DNA of 64,000 nt from Mactromeris polynyma (lineage: Eukaryota > Mollusca > Bivalvia > Venerida > Mactridae), in assembly GCA_032209605.1 (NCBI GenBank), contig JASFXZ010000001.1, forward strand, positions 19,920,256 through 19,984,255. Reading direction: 5' to 3'. Below are positions 37,438-49,400 of the stretch, one piece after another. Positions within the stretch are counted from its first letter, which is position 1, and each line of letters begins with the position of its first letter. Below the pieces are notes generated by a model. That model had not been told where the DNA came from, did not search any database, and saw nothing but the letters and a program-made list of their open reading frames with translations. The translations under genes were made by a program, and so were the position numbers.

Positions 37438-39122
37438 CCCATTCCCTGATAGATACGTATTTCTACGCGTTTACCCATTGCCTGATAGATACGCGTTTTT
37501 ACGACCCTGACTTTTAAACCGTTAATTATATTAATCCTTTCGAATAAAGTAGTTCGTAATAAACTTTAATCACTATTAAAACGATGCAAATAAAAAAAAG
37601 TATAGCAGTGATTTAAAGTTATGTCATAAATTACGTTTAAACTTGATCAGTATCATAATAGTATTATCATGATATTTACACTACGTGAGAGTGAAGGTCG
37701 CGCATGCTCAAAGATTGAAAATATCGGATGACGTAGGGTTTTTTCCTAGATTATCTGGTAAAATTAACTCGTCAAGGTCGTATTTATAAATAAACAACCA
37801 ATGAAAATTCGACCATCTATCGATCACGTAGGGATTTCCCATATTACACACGACATGTGTAGAGATTTTCTCTGAAGCCAGCTGTCTACACAGATCGTTT
37901 CCTGTGTATATTACGGTGCAATAAAATCCCAAATATACAGTGTGACACGTTGGGTAAGATTATGTAATTGTTGATTGCAATATAGATGCTTATTATTATG
38001 CAAATTAGAGTAATTGGAGCCTATAGAAACTTAACTGCTCATGGATCCGTGCCAAAATGTATTGTTTACATTCAGATCGTGCAGAGCACAGAAAACATGA
38101 AAAAGTCGATCAAATTTGAATTACAATAATTGTCTTAGAATTTTTTAATCGTGGCACATATTTTTGATATTGAGTCTGATTTTTTTCTGGCCTCGAGTAT
38201 GATGATATTATGTCTGATGTTGAGGTTCCTTTGCTTCATGAGGAATCCTCAGATCTGATGATGATACTGAATTAATATGCCTAATGATGAGTGGACAAAA
38301 ACGTTCACTGCTCCAAGGGTGTGTTTCATTATGATTGGATACGTTGATTTTTTTAATAATTACATTAATACCTTGTACATGGACTACAGTTTATAATACA
38401 GTACGACGAGATAGATTTATTTGAATGATGACAGCTGTTGTTTTTGTTGTTTAGAGTAGCATAAGAGAATCCAATCGTTGACATATATTTTATCATAATT
38501 TAGGAAAATATGTAAATCAATATTTCAATTAGCAATGCTGATGCTGTCTGTTTATTTGTGTAAGAAGATTTTCATTGAATATTTGTTTGTACTTATAGTT
38601 TTTATAAAATGTATTTCTTATTTTCATATAGAAGACTTTGTACAGAAATCTCAGCCGAATCTACCCAATGATTTCAACACTGGGAAATTATTTTGTATTC
38701 GCACTGATTTGGAATATATTTACATTATGAGCTGTGTATTTATATGGATGGGGTTATATAAGTTTTCACTGGAATTTTTATTGACAAGTATATACCAAGT
38801 GCTGCTATTTATATGAGAACTGTGAACTTAGGAGTGTATATCTCAATGAATGTGGAATATACAAATACAGTAATTGGACAGTGAATATTGGTGACATTTA
38901 GCAATTTAATTAACATTTTTACTTGTAAAATTGACTATACTATGTATGAATTAATATCAGTTAAATAAAATTGCTTTTGTATGTATTTGATGGCTTTCTG
39001 AATTTGTTATTGTCTCTGCAAAGTGTAAAAATAATAATTAGTATCATCAAAAAATATGTTCTGTCTTATTTAAAACACTATAGAAGTAATTCTCCACAAA
39101 CTTTACATTGGTTATCAAAGGA
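37438..39122. mobile_element. Possible piggyBac-like insertion in gene D
   Basis: This sequence is absent from the collinear part of U1 (about 5975). It starts directly after TTAA with CCCATTCCCTGATAGATACG, and the sub-repeat ACCCATTGCCTGATAGATACG follows. A candidate right end is a TTAA at 39123-39126. Part of the extra sequence continues to about 39279, so the right border is unsure. An acidic stretch near 38200 and a short MPNDEWTKTFTAP-like frame at about 38277 resemble piggyBac transposase starts. No full transposase remains. Confidence 0.35.
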
Positions 39123-41419
39123 TTAATTAGTGACTTCATACTGCGATTTTAGTTTAAACCTAGTGGGTATAAATTTTACCCTGTTTTCCAATAAACCTGT
39201 AAATGTATTGGTACAGTGTAGTACACTGATAGATTATATATTGGTTATTACTACCTACCACTGCTGTTGCTCTATGGGGCAAACACTATTATGTTCATCT
39301 GGTTTTTATACAACATTGTCATGTTTACAATATCGTGATCAAATTTGCAAATATTACACCATTGCAATAGTAGTGTTCAGTACTTTGCTTCGGGGGACAA
39401 AATACATAACAATAAACAAGTTTGGTAATTACAGGCCTTATCGAACGGTAATTACCTTACCGAAATCCAGTGGAAACGTAATCTTCTATATCTTTCTTGA
39501 TATATAATATTTTCCTTATATTTTTGTATGTACATTTAAATAAACCTCATAGTAATTATTATAACAAGAAGTTAGCAATATATAGTGCAGATGTTGTATT
39601 AGAAGTGGATTTCCGCAATTCAAAATGGATTTCGGTAAATTTACCGAAATTTAGTGGATTTCGGTAAGGAAACGTACCCCTTATCGAAAGATTAAACAAT
39701 CCGCACCACTCCGATTATGACATTTAATGTTATATAAATGTTTTAGGTGTCCCGTGGAGTGCAAAAATATTACAGTAAAACGTTAAACAAAATTCTTACA
39801 TAAACATGACATAAGCATATAATTTTATTAGTATATTTGCCAACACATGATAATAAATAATTTCTAGAAAAATGAATTTCAACCAACCTTAAGACTGTTA
39901 CTACAAAATATTGTCTAAAGAAACACACGTATTCTAAAAATGATCAAAATGCAGAAATTTCTATTCAATAAGCGATAAAATCATCATTAGTAATCCAGTA
40001 CAAGAAACACATTGCATCTCCTATGAATAAAATACATAAGAAATTGGAAAAATGTTCAGTGACTGGTCTGTCTTACAAAAATAATACTGGAAGTCGAAAT
40101 GGAAAATAGTATTGAAATTTTCCGCGCGAGTTACTTGGTTATGTGGATAGAAGATATTTTTACGAGGTTATTGGTGCTTTTTTGGAGTTACAGCGGAGGC
40201 ATAATTTTTGTCATTCTGAAAAAAATATATCTTTAACAATACATGTACTGTTTACTTCAATTGGTTATTTACCTTCGCAGCTGTAAAGTCCACATTTGTT
40301 CTACCAAATAGATAGCAGGAGGAATGAAATGGTATCCATTCATCATCACACATTGTTTTCACTACAAACATAATTATGATACAATTACTGTGTATATTGT
40401 TAATTTTCAAGACCAGTAACTTACTAAATTCCTTTTTGTTTTGAAAATAAGGAATACCAATGGCTGTTACTATCACACAATTAATGTATACTTTCAGTCA
40501 CATGTTTCGAACATAAGAAAATAAGATATGTATTGATAAACATTATCAAAATAGTAAAGGTTAATTGTTCCTTCTTGTTGTTGAATGTTTTTAAGCATGT
40601 TCTCCAAGTTTCCAGTCGTATCTCCATTCTAATCTGCTTCGATAAAATTTGTTGCTCGTAATGGTACTTGGAACATTGTTCTTCAGCTAACGCCCATATC
40701 CCACTTGCAACACAGATATCGAACAAAATCATTAACAATCCGTTCATGATGCTTGATGAGACTTTCCCGAATGAATATTACGCATCGGAACCGCATACAT
40801 CCCCTCAACCCAGTGTTGTATTATAGTTGCGGTAATTTTCTTTGAAGTTTGTTGTGCAACTTCTGGAGATTTGGAGTTAAATTCAAGGGGATGTACTTAA
40901 TTATCAAACGTAGAATGCATTAACTAACTTGACATTTATTATCAATACTTCACCATGATTGGTTCAACGTCATATAGTTCACAATCACGGTGCATGCTAC
41001 GTTTATTTGGTTAAACTTCTGAGGGTTGTCAATTTCCAAATACGACGCGTGCAATGTCTGCGTATTTATACAAGTCAATGACTTCGCATGATAAAGAGTC
41101 ACGCCTATTTTGTGATTACACCATGATACTCAACATATATAGCCAAAACGTTTGGATATTTAATTTAATCTCGGTTCTACGCCCCCTCGACTACATTTGA
41201 AACTCTCATGTTTCATTATATTGCCGTTTTGTCATAGCAGTGAAATGCATTTGCTGAATTTATGTAATCTTGGTTTATTGTATGCACGACTGGTATGTGT
41301 GTCAACTTGTTGTTTAACATCGGTTTGATATACAGTGTAGTGCTGTATACTCTTTAACACATGTGTAACATGTGTTTTACTTAAATGTTTCATGATGACA
41401 AAGAAGGTATGTGAAGTTG

Positions 41420-41890
41420 GCTTACAGCTGTTAGTTGGTAGTTCCGACGTAACCTCGCGAATTCACAGCTTTTGGTTGGTAGTTCAGATGTCAGTTCCCT
41501 AATCCACAACAGTTAGTAAGTACTGTAGTTCGGATGTGCGTTCGCGAATTCACAGCTGTGAGTTGATAGTGCGGATGTAAGTTCTCGAATTCACAGTTGT
41601 TAGTTGGTAGTTCGGATGTAAGCTCATAAATTCTCAGCTGTTAGTAGGTAGTTCGGATGTGATTGCGCGAATTCACAGCTGTTAGTTAGGTTCGGATGTG
41701 AGTGCGCGAATTCACAGCTGTTATTTGGTAGTTCAGACGAGAGATGTCTAATTCACAACTGTTAGTTGGTAGTTCTGATGTGCGTTCGCAAATTAACATC
41801 CAGATGATAGTCGTCAGTTCAGACATGTTTTAGCAAATACACATCTGTTAGTTGGTAGGTCGGATCTTAATTCGAGAAATCACAAACAGA
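41420..41890. repeat. Degenerate minisatellite, about 41-bp period
   Basis: About eleven copies of a unit built from AATTCACAGCTGTTAGTTGG, TAGTTCGGATGT and a variable GTGCGCG-type linker. Copies differ by point changes and small indels, so it is old. Confidence 0.8.
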
Positions 41891-42859
41891 AGTCAGATGG
41901 GGATTCGCATATGGGGTTCACCTGAAAACCTGTATTTTAATTTTTGACATTGATGTGCCTATATGTAAATAATTAAGTTTCAATCATTATTTTTAAAAAC
42001 TGATTGTAACACAACTTTTATAAACGAAGTGTGGGTAACTCGTCATAGATTTCTCAGAGCAGACGTCTACTTACCTCCCTCTAAACGGCATCTGAGGTCA
42101 TGAATAGTGCATTGAAACGAACTTAGAGGGTAATTAAAGAACAATTAGTTTTTGCTCTGTCGTTCTTTGTTTTCTTTCTATTCATATTGCATCTTCTGTA
42201 TGGTAAAGTAAATAGTAAGGTTTAAAACTTTGAGGTAATATTTTACACACATTGTGCTGTTAACATTGATAATAAATAGGCAAACCTTCAACAGATGTAC
42301 CAAGAACGAAAACGCGCATAGTACCAACAGAAAGACAGATATGTACATTTTTTGGTTGAACCAAATGTATATTGTTATCCGGCGAAACAAATTCTTAATA
42401 CTTATACATATTTAAGTTATAAATCAAGCCATGTTTCTTAAATACCAAGGATAAAAAGGAGAGATTCCCTTTTTTTTATATTAATGATATAATACAGACA
42501 GGAATACATATTTACAACACATTGTGTTTAAAATTCAGATCACAATATTTAGTGTTACAAATGGAAAAACTCTTCAATTCATACCAAGCTTTATAAACAC
42601 GCAATGGATACACTTTTCTAGGAATGATGAATAAAATGCTTAATAGCGATTGTCGAGTAATTCCTACTAAATGACTACACTATCATTGAAAAGACAATGG
42701 ACAGACAATATGTGACATTGTATATTAAATAATAACTTGATCGTACAACGCATATAAACTCACATTTGAATGCACTTTACTCTAAATATTCAACATGATT
42801 TTATAATGAAAAAGAAAAAAATCTATATTTGAATATTTATTATAGAAATTATTGTCCAG

Positions 42860-43050
42860 TAGAGTAATGTGTCAATGTGTCTGTGAGAGATATTGGAATA
42901 TGTGTCTGGTAGAGATATGGGCATACGTGTAGCGTAGAGATATGGTAACACGTGTCTGGTCTGATAGAGATATTGAAATATGTGTCTGGTAGAGATATGG
43001 TACTGACGAATTGATTTATAAATAAGGGGAATATGTGTCTGGTAGAGGCA
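42860..43050. repeat. Short degenerate tandem repeat
   Basis: Five to six imperfect copies of AATATGTGTCTGGTAGAGAT with variable spacing. Confidence 0.55.
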
Positions 43051-43519
43051 TGGGCATATAACTTCAATTATAGTGTAAAGTTTTCAAAAAACCCATCGGT
43101 GAGAAATTCCATTTCTAAATTTTCTTAAATGAATTGAATATTTCACTACTATGGTTGCCACTAAATGCATCATTTTAGTCAACTTGATAAAAATTGTCTT
43201 TCTTCTAAACAATGTTACCAACTATTACAACAGCAGCGTCTACGAGAAAGTGCCTATATAAAACAAGCAACAATATGAGCAAGACTGATGGAAGGTACTT
43301 ACCAGAAATGTACAACACAGTTCAATGCCAACAACTGTTGTCTGTCAGGTATTTATATAATTTTTATTTCAACCATATGATGACGCAATCTACAGGTGCA
43401 GTGAATGTTCTGGTCGTAATTCAGATAGATAGTCACTGACCACAGATGAATATTTGCACGTATGTATATATGTAATTGCAAATTGCTCAAGGCCGCCATT
43501 GCATGTTTTCAGGTGTCCA

Positions 43520-43920
43520 TACTAGTATTTCTGATTTTCATAAATTACCTGCCATTACATTTACACTTCACTCAACCAGATGTGTATGCTATTAACGCAA
43601 CTCTCTATATTTATGGAAAATTTGAAATGAACTGTATCTTCAAAATGACCTCAACAATGTATTGAAATGAACTTAAATAAAATGAAGTTAAATCCTCAAA
43701 CAACAAACTGTATGTTATTAGGTACCGTGCGCACCACAAATAATTCTAGAGATTTTAATATGTTTATAAATGCCCAATATATTTCCCGTGTAAGTTCACA
43801 GAAGGTTCTGGGAACAGAAACTGATAAAAAAGCTAATATGAGACCAACAAATAAATTTGGTATATATCAAACTAGATTCTAAATTATTTCTTTTCCGTAG
43901 AATTAAACCTTTTCCAAGTC
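43520..43920 (+). pseudogene. LINE reverse-transcriptase fragment, inactive
   Basis: The translation shows IFINYLPLHL, then DVYAINATLYIYGK, NKMKLNPQTTNCMLLGT, and SQKVLG followed by D. This is the order of motifs around the RT active site and beyond in non-LTR retrotransposons (normally YADD...LNP.KT..M..GT...SQK.LG...D). The catalytic YADD reads YAIN, and the frame shifts between the first and second parts and again near 43880. The fragment ends where the Tc1 element begins. Confidence 0.75.
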
Positions 43921-43925
43921 TTCTA

Positions 43926-45319
43926 CACTGACCCAAAATGAAAACTTTACATCGATTTCAAAGTATATAATTATTTTGTTGATGAAAATTCCAGAAAAAT
44001 GTAAATTATCACACAACATTTGGAGAAAAGAAAGTACTGACTGAATCATTTTATAAGAAGCATCAGTAACCAGTGTGACCGCAATTTTTACGAATGCATT
44101 GGAGAATACGTCGCCTCATTGAATTTACGTAACGTTGTATGACCGCGTTTGGAATACGTTGCCATTCTAACACAAGTGCATTTCGGAGGTCATTTATGGT
44201 ATCAATTTGATGCTCGGACCTGGCTCTCCGACCCAATTCATCCCATATGTGTTCTATTGGGTTCAAGTCTGGGGATACAGCGGACCAAGGCAAGACGTTA
44301 ACATTATCTTGAGCAAGGAATTGTGTAGTTACACGCGCCTTGTGAGGCGTTGCATTGTCATGCTGGAAAGTGCCAGGTCCTTATTTTGCATGAATGGTAT
44401 CATTGTATTGTTTAAAACATTTCCTTGAATAATGACCTGATCAGTTTTCAGATTCCCCATTATCCCACCCCAGACCATAATACTGCCACCACCAAATATG
44501 TCTCTCTCCTGAATACAACAATCTGCAAGTCTTTCATTTCTACGGCGATAGATGCGTATTCTGCCATCTGCATGGCTGACAGTAAACCATGACTCATCGC
44601 TAAAAAGTATCGATTTCCACTGGTTGCGCGTGAAATGCAAATGACGTCGTGCCCATAACAGTCTAGCGGCTCGGTGACGAGCTGTCAAAATCTGTCCAGT
44701 ATATGGACGACGAGCACGAATAGGAATACAGTTCTGTCTCAAACGGTTTATGATCGTCTGTGCGTGAATCCCGTAACGTCGAGCAGTAATGGTTGCTGGT
44801 AAAAAACGATTATGTAGGTGAGTCAACGTGATAACGCGATCAGTACGTAACGTTGGAGCACGTACGCGACCGGGTCTTGCACGATCTCTGAAAGATCCAT
44901 TAGTGTTGTACCGGTTCGCAAGATTATGAATAGTCTATCTGGAGCAGTTAAAATGACGCGCTACGTTATTTACCATTGACCCCGCCCGGAGCATACCAAT
45001 AGCAGGGTTTCTCTGATCTTCAGAAAGACGTGGCATCACTAAATGCAATTGATTTTTAAAACAAATTCAATATTTCTTATCTGTACTAAGCAGCAAATGA
45101 TTACTTGTCAGTGTAAAACCTGTAAGTGAAACCAATGTTGCTGCGCACGTGCAAAGTAAGGAAAACGTTTTTTCCTGTTTGGACGCATGAATATACCGGC
45201 GATTTTTAAAACAATTGCATAATCGTTATCCGCAATGATAAAACACTTACAACAACATATATACTAACAAAACAAATATTCAAAAAAATAAAGTGTAAAG
45301 TTTTCATTTTTGGTCAGTG
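43926..45319 (-). mobile_element. Tc1-like transposon, defective
   Basis: 1394 bp with inverted ends CACTGACCCAAAATGAAAAC and the complementary TTTTCATTTTTGGTCAGTG, one mismatch in this stretch, flanked by TA (43924-43925 and 45320-45321). It encodes the transposase relic at 44063-45036. Size, TA target and internal frame fit the Tc1 family. Confidence 0.95.
44063..45036 (-). pseudogene. Tc1 transposase, broken
   Basis: The frame starts at 45036 with MPRLSEDQRNPAIGMLRAG, a helix-turn-helix DNA-binding start. An in-frame TAG follows at 44937-44935 in the second helix region. Then come the GRPGRP-like linker (RARPGR), LFSDESWF with the first catalytic Asp, and FGGGSIMVWGGI. A one-base frameshift lies near 44370, after which HDNATPH (second Asp) and SPDLNPIEHIWDELG (Glu) follow. 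The last Asp and Glu are separated by 34 residues, so the triad is DD34E. All catalytic residues remain, but the stop and the shift make it inactive. Confidence 0.92.
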
Positions 45320-45354
45320 TATCTGGGTTAAAAATGAGTGTGCAAGTAGTGATT

Positions 45355-45501
45355 CTGCCCTGCGTTCAGTTACGGCTATCAGTGGCGAACGTTTTGTGTT
45401 GTATCCCTTGCCCACCGTATCACATTTGGCTGCACACGGGAATCAAATTGCAAAACGTTTCGAAACGATAGGGCTGATAGCCGTAACTGAACGCAGGGCA
45501 G
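45355..45501. mobile_element. Short palindromic MITE
   Basis: 147 bp with perfect 28-bp inverted ends starting CTGCCCTGCGTTCAGTTACG. No clear target duplication and no coding frame. It lies 36 bp right of the Tc1 element. Confidence 0.8.
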
Positions 45502-46430
45502 GTGTGTTGACAAGGAAGTTAATTGCAAACTATACTATGTAATGTGTGAAGGCGTGTTGTTTGGTGTGCCATACATTCATCCATACAGTACTGAAAATAC
45601 GTAACTAAATGTTTGGAAGTCATTGGGTACGGTTGAATTTTACAATACTTATATCATACAACAGATGTGTGACCATAGTTCATCGTTGATATTTTTAACA
45701 CGATTAAGTGGTTGTATTTTGAAGATTACATAAAATAATCATACACACATTTCAATGAAATCATATCCACTACCATACGTATACATGCACTCGATACTCA
45801 TTAAAAGTATACAAGTAAACTGTTTCAGTCAATGGCGATATACATGTATAAAGAATAACGTATTGTTTGTTATTCTAGTTTGAAATAAAACTTTAGATAA
45901 TGATACTCCGTTTACAAATTTAAATTTATTTCATACTAAGAGCAACATCACAATTTAATATTGCAGAAAGTACAAGGTTAAAGAAAAAAATATCAATGAG
46001 TAATATTTATATTGTTATTGGGGTTACAAATCGGAGCACTTATAACTTTTGATGAGTGTACTTGGGTGTGTAATTAACATGTATATCATCAAGAAGGGAA
46101 AATAACACAGATTTTCTGATAGTTTGCTCATGTATAGGACATAAGTCATTGTTTTCAAGATAACTTATATTTAGTACATGTCATTATTTCAGTTCTAAAT
46201 TGATCGCAATTGATTATAATTTCTACCTCAAAACAGGGAATAAGAAACAGTTTACGAGTGCTTTGAACAACCTTTACTTTATAAATAGCTAAATGATAAC
46301 ATTCCATATACTGGTTGGAAAAATCCAGACATTTGCACAGCTACCTGAATACCAAATAAGTGTGTTATTGGATGGATACTTCAGCTGGCTTGCTTTCCAC
46401 CATTTAATATTAAAAAATCAATTTGTAGAA
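45502..46430. other. Spacer downstream of gene E, nothing recognised
   Basis: AT-rich, no supported frame, RNA gene or repeat. It would include the 3' untranslated region of gene E on its right side. Confidence 0.5.
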
Positions 46431-46468
46431 AGGAAGATAATGAGCAATGTGACTTATTCGGGGATATA

Positions 46469-49400
46469 TTACTTTTTGCAAATGGGTCTAAACTGTCGAT
46501 TGGTACATGGCTCGTCTACCCAGTTGTTGCCGTGATTTGCAAATATAGCGACACAGTTTGCACCTGTTTCTCCATTTGGTTCACCGATTTTCCAATTGAA
46601 GAACTGAACATTTTGATCTGTATGTGTCCACTTCCAGACACCTTCCTTCGCTCTGTCTGTCAATCCAATCCAAAAATTCGGTGCTGTTTAAAAGAAATAT
46701 GCATGAATATAAAATCAAAATAGAAACGATTAATTTTCTCTATATAATCAAACTCTCCTTGCAGCGATGATGTTTTGAAGATGTCGTTGTATTGAAGATG
46801 TCGTTATATTGCATTTGATCCCTGACACGAAGAATGTCGTCTGCTTCTACGTTTTACAAGAAAGTCCAATATATTCACGCAACCCTTTAATTTACATAAG
46901 TGATCACATATTTGAAATAATAAGAAATCATTATTGGTAGAATAAATGCATTCAATAACATAAAGTATAAAAACTTAGAGAGATATGTCCTTGAAATAAC
47001 GATAAATAAGAATAATTCATCAACCGGGATTAATTGCGTTGTATTCACTGGTAGGTGAATATGTTGTAACGAATAACGTTGTGCATATTGTATATGACCA
47101 AGATAACTAACACAGTCAAAACTGTTACTCTAACGAATAAATACACATTCGAAGCAGCACCAAGCCATGATAAAAAGGTGGATTAGTTAAAATAATATAA
47201 TAGTATAAGTTTTTTTCCTATAAAAATTACAAGCATGTACTTGACTGTCTTAAATATTCATGGTACACTCTGGGATGACACTTGCCTATATATACCTTAC
47301 TGATAAAAATAATAAACAAAATCTAAAAAAAAAACTTAAGAAAATAAATAATTTGAAGCCCCGTTTCTTATGTTTATCTTTGTGCTATGTTATCATTTAT
47401 AAATTCTTACAGTCAATTGGTCACATTTACGAACTGATGAATACGAAAAGAAATCCAATTATATTTCATAATATAGAAAAATAGGATACTGGACATCAGT
47501 TTGAATAAAATACAGTCTCGATGCTATATCAACAAAGTTTAACATACCGGACAACTCAGACACATGGCGCTTTATGAAATCATTTTCTTTCGAATTGTGG
47601 ATATGGACAAGATGTCCCCCTGCTGCTTTACAGAAGCTCTGAAAGACAATCAACATGCAAATTAATAACACAACAACACCCTTATCACAGTTCTGTTATA
47701 ATATCACTTACGTGATTTGTTCGACAAAATATTAGATTGTTATCTATTTTGTTATTCAATGTTTTAGTCCCTGCCAAAAATTCCAGTGTATGAAATGCTC
47801 GTCTACTTAATGCTACCTATACTTCAGTGTTTACCTCCGCTTGAAGTATGCAATGAACATCACACTACGAAAGCTGTTCACAGAAAGAGTACACACGAAC
47901 ATTACACTTCATCTTAATTAATTATCAAGGAAGCATAACATACGTCGAATCAACCAAGTAATAACAGCTGTTTTATTAATTTGCTGCAGTTATGCTATTT
48001 TGATTTATTGTATGCACGGATAATATCTGTTTCAACTTGTTTTTCAACATCTCGGTTTGACATACAGCGAAGTACGTAATACTTGTGTAGACCGTTGTAA
48101 AATTGTGTTTTACTTAACGTTTGTTTTATTATGACAAACAAAGAGTAATGATTTCATATAAGATAAATGTAATGAATAAGAATAACATTAACATTAATTT
48201 TCTTAACTCTTAACCCCAAAATCAAAATGCACATAAGTATACAGAATTTGGTGCCTCCATCGTTATTATCAATGCACGCCAGTCATCGTCGTAATTCTGT
48301 GTTATGGAGTATTTATCCATTCCTCCATCATGGAATTGAGAAGGTAGCTCTGTGACGTACTATGGGGAAAGCCGACGTCTGTACCCAAACAGACCCAAAC
48401 GTGTTCAGTTTGAGCATAATCCGTCCAGTGCAATAAAAAATTATACACCGTTTTGCTGAATAAACTTGTCTGTAAAGTAATCGACATTCATAATAAAATT
48501 CCCCTGCACTGTGTATTATTAGTTCCGATGTAGATAGTTTGACAACGCCCATCAACATTTCGCTTACATTTCAAACCAGTTCAACCAATATCCTGTGTGG
48601 CCTTATTAAAATCTTAAAACGTTGCCAAATCTCCATAAATATTTGCTCTTACACCTCCTCAACACTAAGCGGTTTTGTTTCCCTTGGATCTGTGCGGGGA
48701 GGCATTGTCTTGCGAATGCGATGTTCTCTGTAACAACTTAAATCTTCCTTTCGCTGAAACATGTTTTAGCTTGCACCCCAGTCTTGTTCAATAAATGTTG
48801 TAATCTTTAATTTATACCTACATGTGTGTAACTTTATATCAGCGTTATTTAGAGGATCTCAATTAGTGTTCGCTTACAATTTATATGTATACACATTACG
48901 CATGTGCACACAAAGCTGTCATTGTTATCTCTTAGTTGATTAAATGTAAATTAACATTATTGGATAATTATGAGAGTAGATATTATTTGGCAAGTACGAC
49001 GTTAGTTTTTTTCATTTCAACTATCTCATTGTCGTTGTGCCGCTAACTATGTTTATTTGTTGTTCAGTCCTTTGTTAGTTTCTACCTTGACTCTTTAGTT
49101 CCATCACATATCGTTTCATTATTATACCCCTACACAATAATGTTGTAATGGGGTATACAGGGATCAGCTTCCGCCTGTCCGTCTGTCTGTATACACAATT
49201 TTGTGGACGAAACTACTCCTACTGTTTATATGGTTCTCTTTCATATCTGAGAGACTTACTACACGTAGATGTGTATGAAGGTGGGGATTTTCATTCTTGT
49301 GAGCGCAAATCTTCCTGTTTTGCATGGATTTCTTTCAAATATGTTACTACACATGATGAGCGGATCTGCATTAAAGCAGTAACTTTAAAACAAGTTATAG

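Larger units (their letters stand above)
35072..40747 (-). pseudogene. C-type lectin D, probable pseudogene
   Basis: Exons are recognisable at 40571-40747, 40273-40361, 35441-35531 and 35072-35286. Exons 2-4 are open and keep CDDEWIPFHSSCYLFG, ENDF, FNW, EPN and WVD, with a normal TAA stop after PICKK. Exon 1 is damaged twice: one A is missing in the GAAAAC that encodes ...LENLEN (about 40609-40612), shifting the frame after MEIRLE, and the exon 1 donor reads GGAACAA where every other copy has GGTACA, so the GT is lost. GGHL is changed to GGHH. Intron 1 has a deletion of about 700 bp that removed the SINE. A truncated or alternatively started product cannot be excluded. Confidence 0.82.
31157..41035. 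repeat. Tandem duplication unit U4 (spacer block plus lectin pseudogene D)
   Basis: Collinear with U1 and U3 from the spacer block through the lectin. It lacks the mariner MITE (empty site near 32105), lacks the hAT element, and has lost about 90 bp that removed the orphan lectin exon (near 31685). It has gained the foldback element and the 37438-39280 insertion. Its right flank matches U1, not U2/U3. Confidence 0.88.
41036..43500. other. Spacer with tandem repeats, no gene seen
   Basis: AT-rich sequence right of gene D. Besides two degenerate tandem repeats I find no exon-like frame or RNA gene. Confidence 0.55.

Noticed and set aside
41420..41890. Possible CRISPR-like array of direct repeats
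   Set aside because: The genome is eukaryotic, repeats are degenerate, and there are no unique spacers of constant length.
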